A stretch of DNA of 64,000 bases from Streptomyces qinglanensis (GCF_900111245.1 NZ_FOGO01000008.1:280632-344631); one strand, 5' to 3'; shown: positions 8,656-17,244, counted from the first letter of the stretch. The notes: a model not told the origin generated them from the sequence alone. Translations and numbers: made by a program.

Positions 8656-8671
8656 AGTGGTCTACACCAGT
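8656..8671. promoter_or_regulatory. DasR operator (dre) between nagF and nagE1
   Basis: AGTGGTCTACACCAGT is a near-perfect 16-bp palindrome matching the DasR consensus built on TGGTCTAGACCA. DasR, a GntR repressor, is released by glucosamine-6-phosphate. The site lies 53 bp upstream of nagE1 and 182 bp upstream of nagF and can control both directions. Confidence 0.9.
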
Positions 8672-8723
8672 ATGCGTCAGTCGCCCGGTCGGCGGACGAG
8701 CGGCCGACCAGTCAGGAGGGGCC

Positions 8724-10025
8724 GTGAGCGCCAACGCCGCAGCCGGGCCGGGGAGGAAGTGGACCTCCGGGTTCTTCCAGGGCCTGCAGAAGATGGGCCG
8801 CAGCCTCCAGCTCCCCATCGCCGTGCTCCCGGCCGCGGGCATCCTCAACCGGCTCGGCCAGCCGGACATCTTCGGCGACGACGGGCTGGGCTGGACCGAC
8901 GTGGCCAAGGTCTTCCTCGGCGCGGGGAGCGCACTGCTGGACTCGGCGCTGGGGCTGCCGCTGCTGTTCTGCGTGGGCGTGGCCATCGGCATGGCCAAGA
9001 AGGCGGACGGCTCGACCGCGCTGGCCGCCGTCGCCGGCTTCCTCGTCTACTACAACATCCTCCAGCAGTTCCCCGACTGCCCCTCCGGCACCAGCTACGA
9101 CGCCGAGCTGGGCACCTGCCTGGCCAAGGACAGCACCGCCGCCGGTGCCGCCTCCTTCCAGAACCCGGGAGTGTTCGGCGGCATCATCGTCGGGCTGCTG
9201 ACCGCATGGTTCTGGCAGCGCTTCCACCGGGTGAAGCTCGTGGACTGGCTGGGCTTCTTCAACGGCCGCCGACTGGTGCCGATCATCATGGCCTTCGTCG
9301 CGCTGGTCTTCGCGGTGCTGTGCCAGTGGGTGTGGCCGCCCGTCGGCGACGGGCTCACCAGCTTCTCGAAGTGGATGTCGGACCTGGGCGCCTGGGGTGC
9401 GGGGATCTTCGGCATCGCCAACCGGGCGCTGATCCCGATCGGGATGCACCAGTTCCTGAACACCTTCATGTGGTTCCAGTTCGGCAGCTACAAGAAGCCG
9501 GACGGCGAGATCGTGCACGGCGACATCAACCGCTTCCTGGCCGGCGACCCGGACGCCGGGCAGTTCCTCACCGGGTTCTTCCCGATCATGATGTTCGCGC
9601 TGCCCGCCGCCGCGCTGGCCATCACGCACGCGGCCCGGCCGGAGCGCCGCAAGGTGGTCGGCGGCCTGATGCTCTCGACGGCACTGACCTCGTTCGTCAC
9701 CGGGGTGACCGAGCCGATCGAGTTCTCCTTCCTCTTCGTGGCCCCGGTGCTGTACGTCATCCACGTCCTGCTGACGGGCGTCTCGATGGCCCTCACCTGG
9801 GGGCTCGGCGTGCACGACGGCTTCAGCTTCTCCGCGGGGCTGATCGACTACGTCATCAACTGGAGCCTGGCCACCAAACCCTGGCTGATCATCCCGATCG
9901 GGCTGTGCTTCGCGGTGGTCTACTACGTGATCTTCCGTGTGGTGATCTCTGTCTTCGACCTCAAGACTCCCGGGCGGGAGCCGGAGGAGATCGCGGAGGA
10001 GATCGAGAAGGACATCACCCGGTAG
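8724..10025 (+). CDS. nagE1: PTS N-acetylglucosamine EIIC permease (NagE1-like)
   Basis: Membrane permease (433 residues, 10 or so helices) that translocates and phosphorylates GlcNAc with EIIB NagF. EIIC landmarks: FFQGLQKMGRSLQLPIAVLPAAGILNRLG, VGVAIGMAKKADGSTALAAV, LGFFNGRRLVPIIM, GMHQFLNTFMWFQ, SFVTGVTEPIEFSFLF (substrate-contacting TEPIEF) and GVHDGFSFSAGLIDYV. It lacks its own EIIB and EIIA. GTG start with AGGAGGG at 8714-8720. Extra residues around CPSGTSYDAELGTC (two Cys) form an extracytoplasmic loop not present in the second copy. Tandem paralogue of the next gene. Confidence 0.93.
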   Translation: MSANAAAGPGRKWTSGFFQGLQKMGRSLQLPIAVLPAAGILNRLGQPDIFGDDGLGWTDVAKVFLGAGSALLDSALGLPLLFCVGVAIGMAKKADGSTALAAVAGFLVYYNILQQFPDCPSGTSYDAELGTCLAKDSTAAGAASFQNPGVFGGIIVGLLTAWFWQRFHRVKLVDWLGFFNGRRLVPIIMAFVALVFAVLCQWVWPPVGDGLTSFSKWMSDLGAWGAGIFGIANRALIPIGMHQFLNTFMWFQFGSYKKPDGEIVHGDINRFLAGDPDAGQFLTGFFPIMMFALPAAALAITHAARPERRKVVGGLMLSTALTSFVTGVTEPIEFSFLFVAPVLYVIHVLLTGVSMALTWGLGVHDGFSFSAGLIDYVINWSLATKPWLIIPIGLCFAVVYYVIFRVVISVFDLKTPGREPEEIAEEIEKDITR

Positions 10026-10403
10026 CGGCGCTCCGCGCGGAGCGGCACCCGCGGGGGCGGCGGCTCCGGAGCGGCAGGGCGTTGACCCCGTAGCGGGCGA
10101 GCCGGCCGGTGCGCCCGCCCGGACGCCGGGAGACGTCCGGCTCACCACCTGGGCAGGGCACAGCACCGGGCGCCGGTGACGAGACCCGGCGAGCCGCCGG
10201 GAGCGGCGCCGGGAGCGGGGCCGAGCGGCGCCGGCTCCGGCGGCCGCGGGCAGCAGCCGAACGTTGCCCAGATCACCCGGAAGAGACCGTTCCGCCGTGC
10301 GCGGGGGCCGTGCTACTAATGGTCTACACCACTACGTGGACTAGACCACCAGCGGGCTGCCTCCTCCCTGTGCAGCACCCGCTCCACCTGGAGGAACACC
10401 CCC
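10026..10403. promoter_or_regulatory. nagE1-nagE2 intergenic region with paired DasR sites
   Basis: 378 bp. The first 280 bp hold nothing I recognise beyond GC-rich runs. Two DasR-like palindromes lie back to back: AATGGTCTACACCACT at 10318-10333 (close match) and CGTGGACTAGACCACC at 10335-10350 (one good half, ACTAGACCAC). Their centres are 17 bp apart, so two dimers would sit on nearly the same DNA face about 1.6 turns apart. They end 53 bp before nagE2, the same distance as the single site before nagE1. Confidence 0.85.
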
Positions 10404-11645
10404 ATGAGCACGGACACCGCTGCTCCCGCGAAGAAGCGGGGCTCCGGACTGTTCCAAGGACTGCAGAAGGTCGGACGCAGCCTGCAGCTACCCATCGCCG
10501 TCCTCCCCGCCGCCGGTATCCTCAACCGGCTCGGCCAGCCCGACGTCTTCGGCGACGAGGGGCTGAAGTGGCACGACGTCGCCGCCGCGTTCGCCGGTGC
10601 GGGCGGCGCCATCTTCGACAACCTGCCGCTGCTGTTCTGCATCGGCGTCGCCATCGGCTTCGCCAAGAAGTCCGACGGCTCCACGGCGCTCGCCGCGCTC
10701 GTCGGCTTCCTCGTCTACAAGAATGTCCTGGAGGCGTTCCCCGTCCACGAGGCCGTGGTCAAGGCGGGCGAGGACACCCCGGCCGTCTACAACGACCCGG
10801 GAGTGCTCGGCGGCGTCCTGATGGGACTGATAGCCGCGGTCGTCTGGCAGCGCTACCACCGCACCAAACTGGTGGACTGGCTGGGCTTCTTCAACGGCCG
10901 CCGGCTGGTGCCGATCATCATGGCCTTCGTCGGCCTCGTCGTCGGCGTGGCCTTCACCCTGGTCTGGGGACCGATCGGGGACGCCATCACCGCGTTCGGC
11001 GAGTGGATGACCGGACTGGGCGCCACCGGCGCGGGCATCTTCGGTCTGATCAACCGGGCGCTGATCCCGGTGGGCATGCACCAGTTCCTCAACACGGTCG
11101 CCTGGTTCCAGCTCGGTGACTTCACGAACGCCTCCGGGGACGTCGTGCACGGCGACATCGCCCGGTTCTTCGCGGGCGACCCGAGCGCGGGCCAGTTCAT
11201 GTCCGGCTTCTTCCCGATCATGATGTTCGGGCTGCCAGCCGCCGCGCTGGCCATCGCGCACTGCGCCAAGCCGCACCGCCGCAAGGCCGTGACCGGCATG
11301 ATGGTCTCGCTCGCCCTGACCTCGTTCGTCACCGGCATCACCGAACCGATCGAGTTCACCTTCATGTTCATCGCACCGGTGCTGTATGTGGTGCACGCGG
11401 TGCTCACGGCCGTCTCGATGGCGGTGACCTGGACGCTGGGGGTGCACGACGGCTTCAGCTTCTCCGCAGGCTTCATCGACTACGCCATCAACTGGAGCCT
11501 GGCCACCAGACCCTGGCTGATCATCCCGATCGGGCTGTGCTTCGCGGCGGTCTACTACGTGATCTTCCGCTTCCTGATCGTGAAGCTGGACATCAAGACC
11601 CCGGGCCGCGAACCGGACGACGAGGTCGAGGACCTGACCAAGTGA
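10404..11645 (+). CDS. nagE2: PTS N-acetylglucosamine EIIC permease (NagE2-like)
   Basis: Second EIIC permease, 413 residues, strongly similar to NagE1 along its length (same LPIAVLPAAGILNRLGQPD, GFFNGRRLVPIIMAFVGL, TEPIEFTFMF and GVHDGFSFSAGFIDYAINW segments). In S. coelicolor the second copy is the main GlcNAc transporter; here the dual DasR sites upstream fit the more heavily regulated gene. ATG start; GGAGG upstream (10391-10395). Transcription ends at a perfect hairpin just after the stop. Confidence 0.93.
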   Translation: MSTDTAAPAKKRGSGLFQGLQKVGRSLQLPIAVLPAAGILNRLGQPDVFGDEGLKWHDVAAAFAGAGGAIFDNLPLLFCIGVAIGFAKKSDGSTALAALVGFLVYKNVLEAFPVHEAVVKAGEDTPAVYNDPGVLGGVLMGLIAAVVWQRYHRTKLVDWLGFFNGRRLVPIIMAFVGLVVGVAFTLVWGPIGDAITAFGEWMTGLGATGAGIFGLINRALIPVGMHQFLNTVAWFQLGDFTNASGDVVHGDIARFFAGDPSAGQFMSGFFPIMMFGLPAAALAIAHCAKPHRRKAVTGMMVSLALTSFVTGITEPIEFTFMFIAPVLYVVHAVLTAVSMAVTWTLGVHDGFSFSAGFIDYAINWSLATRPWLIIPIGLCFAAVYYVIFRFLIVKLDIKTPGREPDDEVEDLTK

Positions 11646-11650
11646 CAAGC

Positions 11651-11691
11651 GCCGGCGTGCCGCGCGGTCTCCGCCGCCGCGGCACGCCGGC
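11651..11691. terminator. Perfect 14-bp hairpin, bidirectional terminator
   Basis: GCCGGCGTGCCGCG (11651-11664) pairs without mismatch with CGCGGCACGCCGGC (11678-11691) across a 13-nt loop. It sits between the convergent stops of nagE2 (11645) and the metallo-hydrolase gene (11698), with no U-tract on either side, as is usual for Streptomyces terminators. Confidence 0.8.
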
Positions 11692-11697
11692 CGCTCT

Positions 11698-12459
11698 TCA
11701 GACCTCGTACACTGCGCCGGCCCGCGCCATCTCCACCGGACCGGCGAAGACCGCCTTCGCGTCCCGCAGGTTGATCTGCGGATCCGTCCACGGCGGTACA
11801 TGGGTGAGCACCAGCCGCGCGGCGCCGGCCCGTGCCGCGACCTCCCCGGCCTCCCGCCCGTTCAGATGGAGACCGGGGATCTGCTCCTTGCCGTCCGTGA
11901 ACGACGCCTCGCACAGGAACAGATCGGCGTCCCGCGCCACCAGTTCGAGCGCCGGACAGGGCCCGGTGTCACCCGAATACGTGAGGACCCGCCCGCTCTC
12001 CTTGTGCTCGACGCGGAACGCGTACGCCTCCACCGGATGCTCGACCCGCTCCGTGCGCACCCGGAAGGGGCCCGCCTCGAAGCTGCCGCCGGGCGTGAGC
12101 GTGCGGAAGGTGAAGACCTCGCTCATCGAGGACTCGGACGGGGTGTCGGCGTAGGCGGTGGTGAGCCGCTGCTCGGTGCCGGGCGGGCCGTACACCGGGA
12201 CGGGACCGCAACGGCCGCCCTCGTGGCGGTAGTAGCGGGCCACGAAGTAGCCGCACATGTCGATGCAGTGGTCCGCGTGCAGATGGCTGAGCGCGATCGC
12301 GTCGAGATCGTAGAGTCCGCAGTGGCGCTGCAGCTCACCGAGCGCGCCGTTGCCCATGTCCAGGAGCAGCCGGAAGCCGTCGGCCTCGACGAGATAGCTC
12401 GAACAGGGCGATTCCGTGGACGGGAACGACCCGGAACAGCCGACGACGGTGAGCTTCAT
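11698..12459 (-). CDS. MBL-fold metallo-hydrolase (RNase Z-like)
   Basis: Metallo-beta-lactamase-fold hydrolase with dinuclear zinc: SHLHADHCIDM (HxHxDH motif), YSGDTGPC (bridging Asp), LTHVPPW (terminal His) and an early GCSGSFPSTESPCSSYLVEADGFRLLLDMGNG. The start MKLTVVGCSGS at 12459 is supported by GGAGG 12 nt upstream; the longer ATG at 12501 lacks a binding site. In many actinobacteria this gene lies between murI and rph; here the nag locus separates it from rph. Substrate is unknown: RNase Z-like or cyclic phosphodiester hydrolysis are possible. Confidence 0.85.
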   Translation of the reverse strand: MKLTVVGCSGSFPSTESPCSSYLVEADGFRLLLDMGNGALGELQRHCGLYDLDAIALSHLHADHCIDMCGYFVARYYRHEGGRCGPVPVYGPPGTEQRLTTAYADTPSESSMSEVFTFRTLTPGGSFEAGPFRVRTERVEHPVEAYAFRVEHKESGRVLTYSGDTGPCPALELVARDADLFLCEASFTDGKEQIPGLHLNGREAGEVAARAGAARLVLTHVPPWTDPQINLRDAKAVFAGPVEMARAGAVYEV

Positions 12460-12697
12460 GGAGCGGGAACCTCCGTTGACGGCTGCGGGAGAAGTCCCCA
12501 TCTGGTTGACGAGGGGACTTCCGAGCGTAAGCCGCGCGGGTCAGGTCGGCTCCTCGATGCAGCGGTGGTGTGGGCGGAATCACCAGCCCGGGGTAGCGTC
12601 GTTCCCCGGGCGGTCCCCGCCCAAACGCCGCATCGTGTCGGGAGGGACACCCCGGACACCTCGCAGGCGTGGCGGAGGCGGAACGGACGGAACAGAC

Positions 12698-13132
12698 ATG
12701 GACACCACGTGGTGGCTGGCGCTCGGCGGCGTCGTGCTGCTCGCGTTCGTGGCAGCGCTCGTGGACGGCCGGGGCCGGCTGGGACCCCGCCGCCCCGCGG
12801 CCCCGGGCGGTCCGAGCAGACCGGGCGGGAGCAGGAAGGCACGGGCCGGGCGGGCGGCACCGCGCCCCCGGCCCGGGGAGATCTGGCGGACCAGCCTGCC
12901 GGACGGCAGCGAGCCGCTCTTCCTCGTCCTGGCGGTGCGCACGGACGGCGCCCGGCTGGCCCGGCTCACCCGGGAGCCCACCGCGCTTCCCGTCCTCCCG
13001 GAGGACGCCGCGGCCGGTCCCGCCTATCTGGAGCCGGAGACCCTGGCCGAGGCCGGACTCGGCCGGCTCCTCAACTGCTGCGGCGAGGTCGACCCGGACA
13101 CCTGGGAGCGGGTCCGGCACCTGGCCGACTGA
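12698..13132 (+). CDS. Membrane-anchored protein, possibly PemK-like fold
   Basis: 144 residues. One N-terminal membrane helix (WWLALGGVVLLAFVAALV, about 5-22), a Pro/Arg/Gly-rich basic linker to about residue 58, then a compact domain beginning RPGEIWRTSLPDGSEPLFLVLAVR and ending ERVRHLAD. The GEIW...LFLVL pattern resembles the first strands of PemK/MazF toxins, but the toxin arginine and threonine motifs are not clear and no antitoxin gene is adjacent, so toxin function is doubtful. Chosen ATG gives a clean anchor; the frame is open upstream. Confidence 0.65.
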   Translation: MDTTWWLALGGVVLLAFVAALVDGRGRLGPRRPAAPGGPSRPGGSRKARAGRAAPRPRPGEIWRTSLPDGSEPLFLVLAVRTDGARLARLTREPTALPVLPEDAAAGPAYLEPETLAEAGLGRLLNCCGEVDPDTWERVRHLAD

Positions 13133-13168
13133 CCGGGTGCCGGGACCGGGCCCGGGACCGGCACCCGG
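13133..13168. terminator. Perfect 11-bp hairpin between convergent genes
   Basis: CCGGGTGCCGG (13133-13143) pairs with CCGGCACCCGG (13158-13168). The 14-nt loop is itself self-complementary (CCGGGCCCGG). It begins directly after the stop of the membrane-anchored gene and lies 18 bp beyond the cysM stop, so it serves both. Confidence 0.7.
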
Positions 13169-13186
13169 GCGCCGGGGGCCGGGCCG

Positions 13187-14137
13187 CTACGCCCAGAGCT
13201 GGCCCTGGACGGCGGCGACCGCGTCCTCGTCGGACTCGGCGGTGTACAGGCCGGTCGACAGGTACTTCCAGCCGCCGTCCGCCACCAGGAAGACGATGTC
13301 GGCGCTCTCCCCCGCCTTCACGGCCCGGCGCCCCACCCCGATCGCGGCGTGCAGCGCCGCGCCGGTGGAGACACCGGCGAAGATGCCCTCCTGCGCGAGG
13401 AGTTCCCTGGTGCGGGTCACCGCGTCCGCGGAGCCGACCGAGAAGCGCGTGGTGAGCACCGACTCGTCGTAGAGTTCGGGCACGAAGCCCTCGTCCAGGT
13501 TGCGCAGCCCGTACACCAGGTCGTCGTAGCGCGGCTCGGCGGCGACGATCTTCACGTCCGGACGGTGCTCGCGCAGATAGCGGCCGGCGCCCATCAGGGT
13601 GCCGGTGGTGCCGAGACCCGCCACGAAGTGGGTGACGGACGGCAGGTCGGCGAGGATCTCGGGACCGGTGGTGGCGTAGTGCGCACCCGCGTTGTCCGGG
13701 TTCCCGTACTGGTAGAGCATCACCCAGTCCGGGTGCTCGGCCGCCAGTTCCTTGGCCACCCGGACCGCCGTGTTGGAGCCGCCCGCCGCGGGCGAGGAGA
13801 CGATCTCGGCGCCCCACATGGCCAGCAGTTGGCGGCGCTCCTCGCTGGTGTTCTCCGGCATCACGCAGACGATGCGGTAGCCCTTGAGCCGGGCCGCCAT
13901 GGCCAGGGAGATGCCGGTGTTCCCGGAGGTCGGCTCCAGGATGGTGCAGCCGGGCCGCAACCGGCCGTCCTTCTCGGCCTGTTCGACCATGTGCAGCGCC
14001 GGACGGTCCTTGATGGAACCCGTCGGGTTGCGGTCCTCCAGCTTCGCCCAGATCCGCACCTCGTCGGAGAGCGAGAGCCGGGCCAGCCGCACCAGAGGCG
14101 TGTTGCCGACCGCCTCGAGCGGGGAGTCGTAGCGCAT
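13187..14137 (-). CDS. cysM: Cysteine synthase CysM (CysO-dependent type)
   Basis: PLP enzyme making cysteine. 316 residues of the cysteine synthase/CBS fold: PLP lysine 43 in NPTGSIKDRPALHM, the substrate loop EPTSGNTGISLA, GLGTTGTLMGAGRYLREH and a phosphate-binding GVSTGAALHAA. The actinobacterial CysM uses O-phosphoserine and the thiocarboxylate of CysO as sulfur donor; assignment to this type rests on the overlapping cysO gene upstream (TGATG, one shared base) and the nearby Mec protease. This route is useful under oxidative or sulfur stress and in spores. Confidence 0.95.
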   Translation of the reverse strand: MRYDSPLEAVGNTPLVRLARLSLSDEVRIWAKLEDRNPTGSIKDRPALHMVEQAEKDGRLRPGCTILEPTSGNTGISLAMAARLKGYRIVCVMPENTSEERRQLLAMWGAEIVSSPAAGGSNTAVRVAKELAAEHPDWVMLYQYGNPDNAGAHYATTGPEILADLPSVTHFVAGLGTTGTLMGAGRYLREHRPDVKIVAAEPRYDDLVYGLRNLDEGFVPELYDESVLTTRFSVGSADAVTRTRELLAQEGIFAGVSTGAALHAAIGVGRRAVKAGESADIVFLVADGGWKYLSTGLYTAESDEDAVAAVQGQLWA

Positions 14138-14448
14138 CAGCGCATGCCCAGGCGCCGGCCGGCCGGCCGCGCACCGGAGCCCCCGGCGACGGCCGGGAGG
14201 ATCGTGACGCTGTCGCCGTCCCCGAGCCGGGTCGAGATGCCGTCGAGGAAGCGCACGTCCTCGTCGTTGAGGTAGACGTTCACGAACCGGCGCAGCTCGC
14301 CGCCGTCCACCAGGCGCGCCTGGATGCCGGTGTGGCGGCTCTCCAGATCGGTGAAGAGCTCACCGATGGTGGCGCCCGTGCCCTCGACGACCTTCTGGTC
14401 GCCGGTGTAGGTGCGGAGGATGGTCGGAATGCGGACCTCGATGGCCAT
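14137..14448 (-). CDS. cysO: CysO sulfur-carrier protein with C-terminal extension
   Basis: Ubiquitin-fold (MoaD/ThiS) sulfur carrier, 103 residues from MAIEVRIPTILRTYTGDQ. Family proteins end in Gly-Gly, whose C-terminus is converted to a thiocarboxylate that CysM uses to build CysO-cysteine. Here ILPAVAGG reaches Gly90 and is followed by 13 further residues, SGARPAGRRLGMR, so an exposed Gly-Gly would need processing; a JAMM protease gene (mec) lies nearby. Stop overlaps the cysM start. The leader peptide gene lies 130 bp upstream. The start is fixed by homology; the longer frame covers the leader region. Confidence 0.9.
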   Translation of the reverse strand: MAIEVRIPTILRTYTGDQKVVEGTGATIGELFTDLESRHTGIQARLVDGGELRRFVNVYLNDEDVRFLDGISTRLGDGDSVTILPAVAGGSGARPAGRRLGMR

Positions 14449-14578
14449 GAGAGAGCTCCCGTCGGAGAGGAAAGAGGGCTGGCTGTTCGGCGGGCGGGCT
14501 GCGCGCGCATGCCCCGTACCGCGGGCAGGGGGACTGACGGGGCCCGGGCGCGCACTGCGGCACCCATGGGCGCGCACG

Positions 14579-14644
14579 TCAGGACAGCGGACAGATCGCG
14601 CTGGCGAGGCGGCACAGATCGACGTGCAGGCGCGCCACGAGCAC
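14579..14644 (-). CDS. Cys-containing leader peptide upstream of cysO-cysM
   Basis: A 21-codon ORF, GTG start, reading VLVARLHV then DLCRLASAIC then PLS and stop. The DLCRLASAIC core is the hallmark of short actinobacterial leader peptides found before cysteine and sulfur assimilation genes. AAGG lies about 9 nt upstream of the GTG. Two Cys codons close to the end suit ribosome-mediated sensing of cysteinyl-tRNA supply. Position between mec and cysO suggests it controls cysO-cysM. A second in-frame GTG two codons later is an alternative start. Confidence 0.75.
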   Translation of the reverse strand: MLVARLHVDLCRLASAICPLS

Positions 14645-14790
14645 ACTGCCCGGGGCCTTCTCGAATGCGCTCACGTCGGGGACAACCATGGGCTCATCGT
14701 AACGATTCCCGGACGGGAAATCGGATACCGGTTTCATGATGCGGACGGAACCGTCTCAGAATGATGGGTGACGGGGCGCTGAGCAGGTGC

Positions 14791-15216
14791 TCAGTAGCTC
14801 TCGACGACCGTGACCTCTTCCTCGGTCACCTCGCCGTCCACGATGCGGAACGAGCGGAAGGAGAAGGGCCCCTCGTCGTTGCCGCACTCGGCGGTGGAGA
14901 CGAGCACGTAGTGCGCACCGGGCTCGTTGGCGTAGGAGATGTCCGTCCGGGAGGGGTACGCCTCGGTCGCGGTGTGCGAGTGGTAGATCACGACCGGTTC
15001 CTCGTCCCGGTCGTCCATCTCGCGGTAGAGCTTGAGCAGGTCCGCGGAGTCGAACTCGTAGAAGGTCGGCGAGCGCGCGGCGTTCAGCATCGGGATGAAG
15101 CGCTCCGGACGGCCCTTGCCGACCGGTCCGGCGATCACTCCGCACGCCTCGTCCGGGTGGTCCGCGCGGGCGTGGGCGACGATCCGGTCGTGCAGCTCCT
15201 GGGTGATGGTCAGCAT
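14791..15216 (-). CDS. mec: Mec-type JAMM/Mov34 zinc metalloprotease
   Basis: Releases cysteine from the CysO-cysteine adduct. 141 residues with the full JAMM set: Glu23 in HPDEACGVIAG, then H-S-H (79-81), seven residues, Ser89 and Asp92 in HSHTATEAYPSRTD. I use MLTITQEL at 15216; the ATG six codons upstream adds MLILAP and is possible. Codirectional with cysO-cysM, separated by about 340 bp that hold the leader peptide. In this locus it could also trim the tail of CysO. Confidence 0.92.
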   Translation of the reverse strand: MLTITQELHDRIVAHARADHPDEACGVIAGPVGKGRPERFIPMLNAARSPTFYEFDSADLLKLYREMDDRDEEPVVIYHSHTATEAYPSRTDISYANEPGAHYVLVSTAECGNDEGPFSFRSFRIVDGEVTEEEVTVVESY

Positions 15217-15360
15217 GGGGGCAAGGATAAGCACGGGCCCGGCACCGCCCGCCGGAGAGGGCCGTCCGGTCGGTACCGCCCGGACGGGCCGGAGGCACGG
15301 GCGGACGCGGCAGCGGTGCCGGCGCGGGCGGTCAGCGGTGGCGTCCGGCGCCGGGGCGGC

Positions 15361-16863
15361 TCAGGGCTGCTCCGGCTGCTCGGCCGGGGGCGGGGGCGCG
15401 GGCGGCGTCGGCCGGGCGAAGACGTGCGGGGTGCGGGCCTTGACCACGAAGTACGAGACGGTCAGCAGCAGCGCCCAGATCGGTGCGGCGTACAGCGAGA
15501 CCCGGGCGTCCGGGTCGAAGCCCATCAGTGCGATCACCAGGAAGATGAAGGCCAGGGCCGCGATGCCGGTCCAGGGCGCGCCGGGCATCCGGAAGTCCGA
15601 GCGGCGCAGCTCGCCCCGGTCGGCCCTGGCCCGGTAGCGGAGCTGCGAGCAGAGGATCATGATCCAGGCCCACATGCCGGAGATGGTGGCGAAGGAGACG
15701 ACGTAGTCGAACGCCTTGGACGGCCACTCGTAGTTGATCCACACGCCGGCCGACATCAGCGCGGCCGAGGCGGTGGTCCCGACGAACGGCAGGCCGGTGC
15801 CGGAGAGCCGGGTGAAGAGCCCCGGGCCCTGGCCGTTGAGCGCCAGGTCGCGCAGCATCCGGCCGGTGGAGTACATCCCCGAGTTGCAGGAGGAGAGCGC
15901 CGCGGTCAGCACCACGAAGTTGACGACGGCCGCGCCCGCGGGCAGCCCGATGCGCTGGAACGCGGCGACGAACGGGCTGGTGCCAGGCTCGAACGCGGTC
16001 CAGGAGACGACCGAGAGGATGACGACCAGCGAGCCGATGTAGAACAGCGCGATCCGCCAGGGCACGGTGCGGATCGCCCGGGGCAGCACCGTGGCCGGGT
16101 CCGCGGCCTCGCCCGCGGTGACGCCGACCAGTTCGACGGCGAGGAACGAGAACATCACGATCTGCAGCGTCATCAGGGTGCTGCCGACGCCGTTGGGGAA
16201 GATCCCGTCGTGCTGGTAGAGATTGCCGACCGACGCGGTGTCACCGGCCTGCGAGAAGCCCAGCGTGAGCACCCCGAGGCCGATCAGGATCATGCCGACG
16301 ATCGCGGTCACCTTGATCATCGAGAACCAGAACTCCAGCTCCCCGAAGAGCTTCACGGAGATCAGATTGATGCCGTAGAGGGCGACGGTGAACACCAGTG
16401 CGGAGATCCACGGCTGGACGTTCCACCAGTAGTTCACATAGGTCGCGGCGGCCGTCACCTCGGTGATGCCGGTGACCACCCAGAAGAGCCAGTAGGTCCA
16501 CCCCGTCACGAACCCCCAGTAGGGCCCGAGCAGTTCGCGCGCGTACTCGGAGAACGAGCCGGAGACCGGGCGGTACATCAGCAGTTCGCCCAGCGCGCGC
16601 ATGATCACGTAGATGACGGCGCCCGCGACGAGGTACGCCAGGATGATGCTGGGTCCGGCCTTGTGGATGGACTTGCCCGCCCCCAGGAAGAGCCCGGTCC
16701 CGATGGCGCCGCCGATGGCGATCATCTGGATCTGCCGGCCGCCCAGCCCCCGCCGGTAGCCCTCGGGCGAGCCGCTGCCGGGGGCCGCGCCGTCGGCGCC
16801 TTCCGCCGCGGTGCCGGACGCCGGGTCCGGTACCGGATCGTGGTCCTCGACCTCGGAGGTCAT
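15361..16863 (-). CDS. Amino-acid permease (AAT/APC family)
   Basis: 500-residue, 12-helix amino-acid/proton symporter. After a 45-residue acidic N-terminus comes GGRQIQMIAIGGAIGTGLFLGAG, then GELLMYRPVSGSFSEYA, the AAT-family signature, WTYWLFWVVTGITEVTAA, and GVTAGEAADPATVLPRAI. Closest families are the D-serine/alanine/glycine, GABA and asparagine permeases; the substrate cannot be fixed from sequence alone. The ATG at 16863 is the family-typical start with GAAAGG upstream; the frame extends further but is low complexity. Ends in a Pro-rich cytoplasmic tail. Confidence 0.88.
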   Translation of the reverse strand: MTSEVEDHDPVPDPASGTAAEGADGAAPGSGSPEGYRRGLGGRQIQMIAIGGAIGTGLFLGAGKSIHKAGPSIILAYLVAGAVIYVIMRALGELLMYRPVSGSFSEYARELLGPYWGFVTGWTYWLFWVVTGITEVTAAATYVNYWWNVQPWISALVFTVALYGINLISVKLFGELEFWFSMIKVTAIVGMILIGLGVLTLGFSQAGDTASVGNLYQHDGIFPNGVGSTLMTLQIVMFSFLAVELVGVTAGEAADPATVLPRAIRTVPWRIALFYIGSLVVILSVVSWTAFEPGTSPFVAAFQRIGLPAGAAVVNFVVLTAALSSCNSGMYSTGRMLRDLALNGQGPGLFTRLSGTGLPFVGTTASAALMSAGVWINYEWPSKAFDYVVSFATISGMWAWIMILCSQLRYRARADRGELRRSDFRMPGAPWTGIAALAFIFLVIALMGFDPDARVSLYAAPIWALLLTVSYFVVKARTPHVFARPTPPAPPPPAEQPEQP

Positions 16864-17244
16864 CTGGTGCGCCTTTCGCCGTGCCGGTCCGGCCCGCTCC
16901 GGATCGCGCCCGATCCCCGGCCGGAGTCGTCCGGACAGGCGGCCGGCCCGCGGTGCGCCGCTGTGCGGCAGTGGCGGCACCCGGGGCCGCAGCCGGACGG
17001 GTGGAGACGTACCACGCGGAGCGCTCGGCGACGCAGGGCACACGGCGCGGGGGCGGCGGGCCCGGCGGCGGCGCGGGAGGCGGCACGGCGGACCGCCCCG
17101 GCCGCCGCCCCGGAGGGCGCACCGCAGCGGCCGTACGGCGCCGTGCACGAATACCCGACCGGGTGAACGGCGCGGACACGCAGGCGTACGCATCATGGCC
17201 ATGCCATGCCGCTCGACGGCCGGTTCGGCCTCGCAGGCGGCGGC
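16864..17244. other. Intergenic region before the permease
   Basis: 381 bp between DUF2017 and the permease, both on the minus strand. It presumably carries the permease promoter. Sequence is mostly GC-rich with a less biased part near 17160-17220; I see no convincing ORF, RNA or strong hairpin. Confidence 0.5.

Noticed and set aside
12698..13132. PemK/MazF toxin
   Set aside because: Only the first strands resemble the fold, it is membrane anchored, and no antitoxin gene is adjacent.
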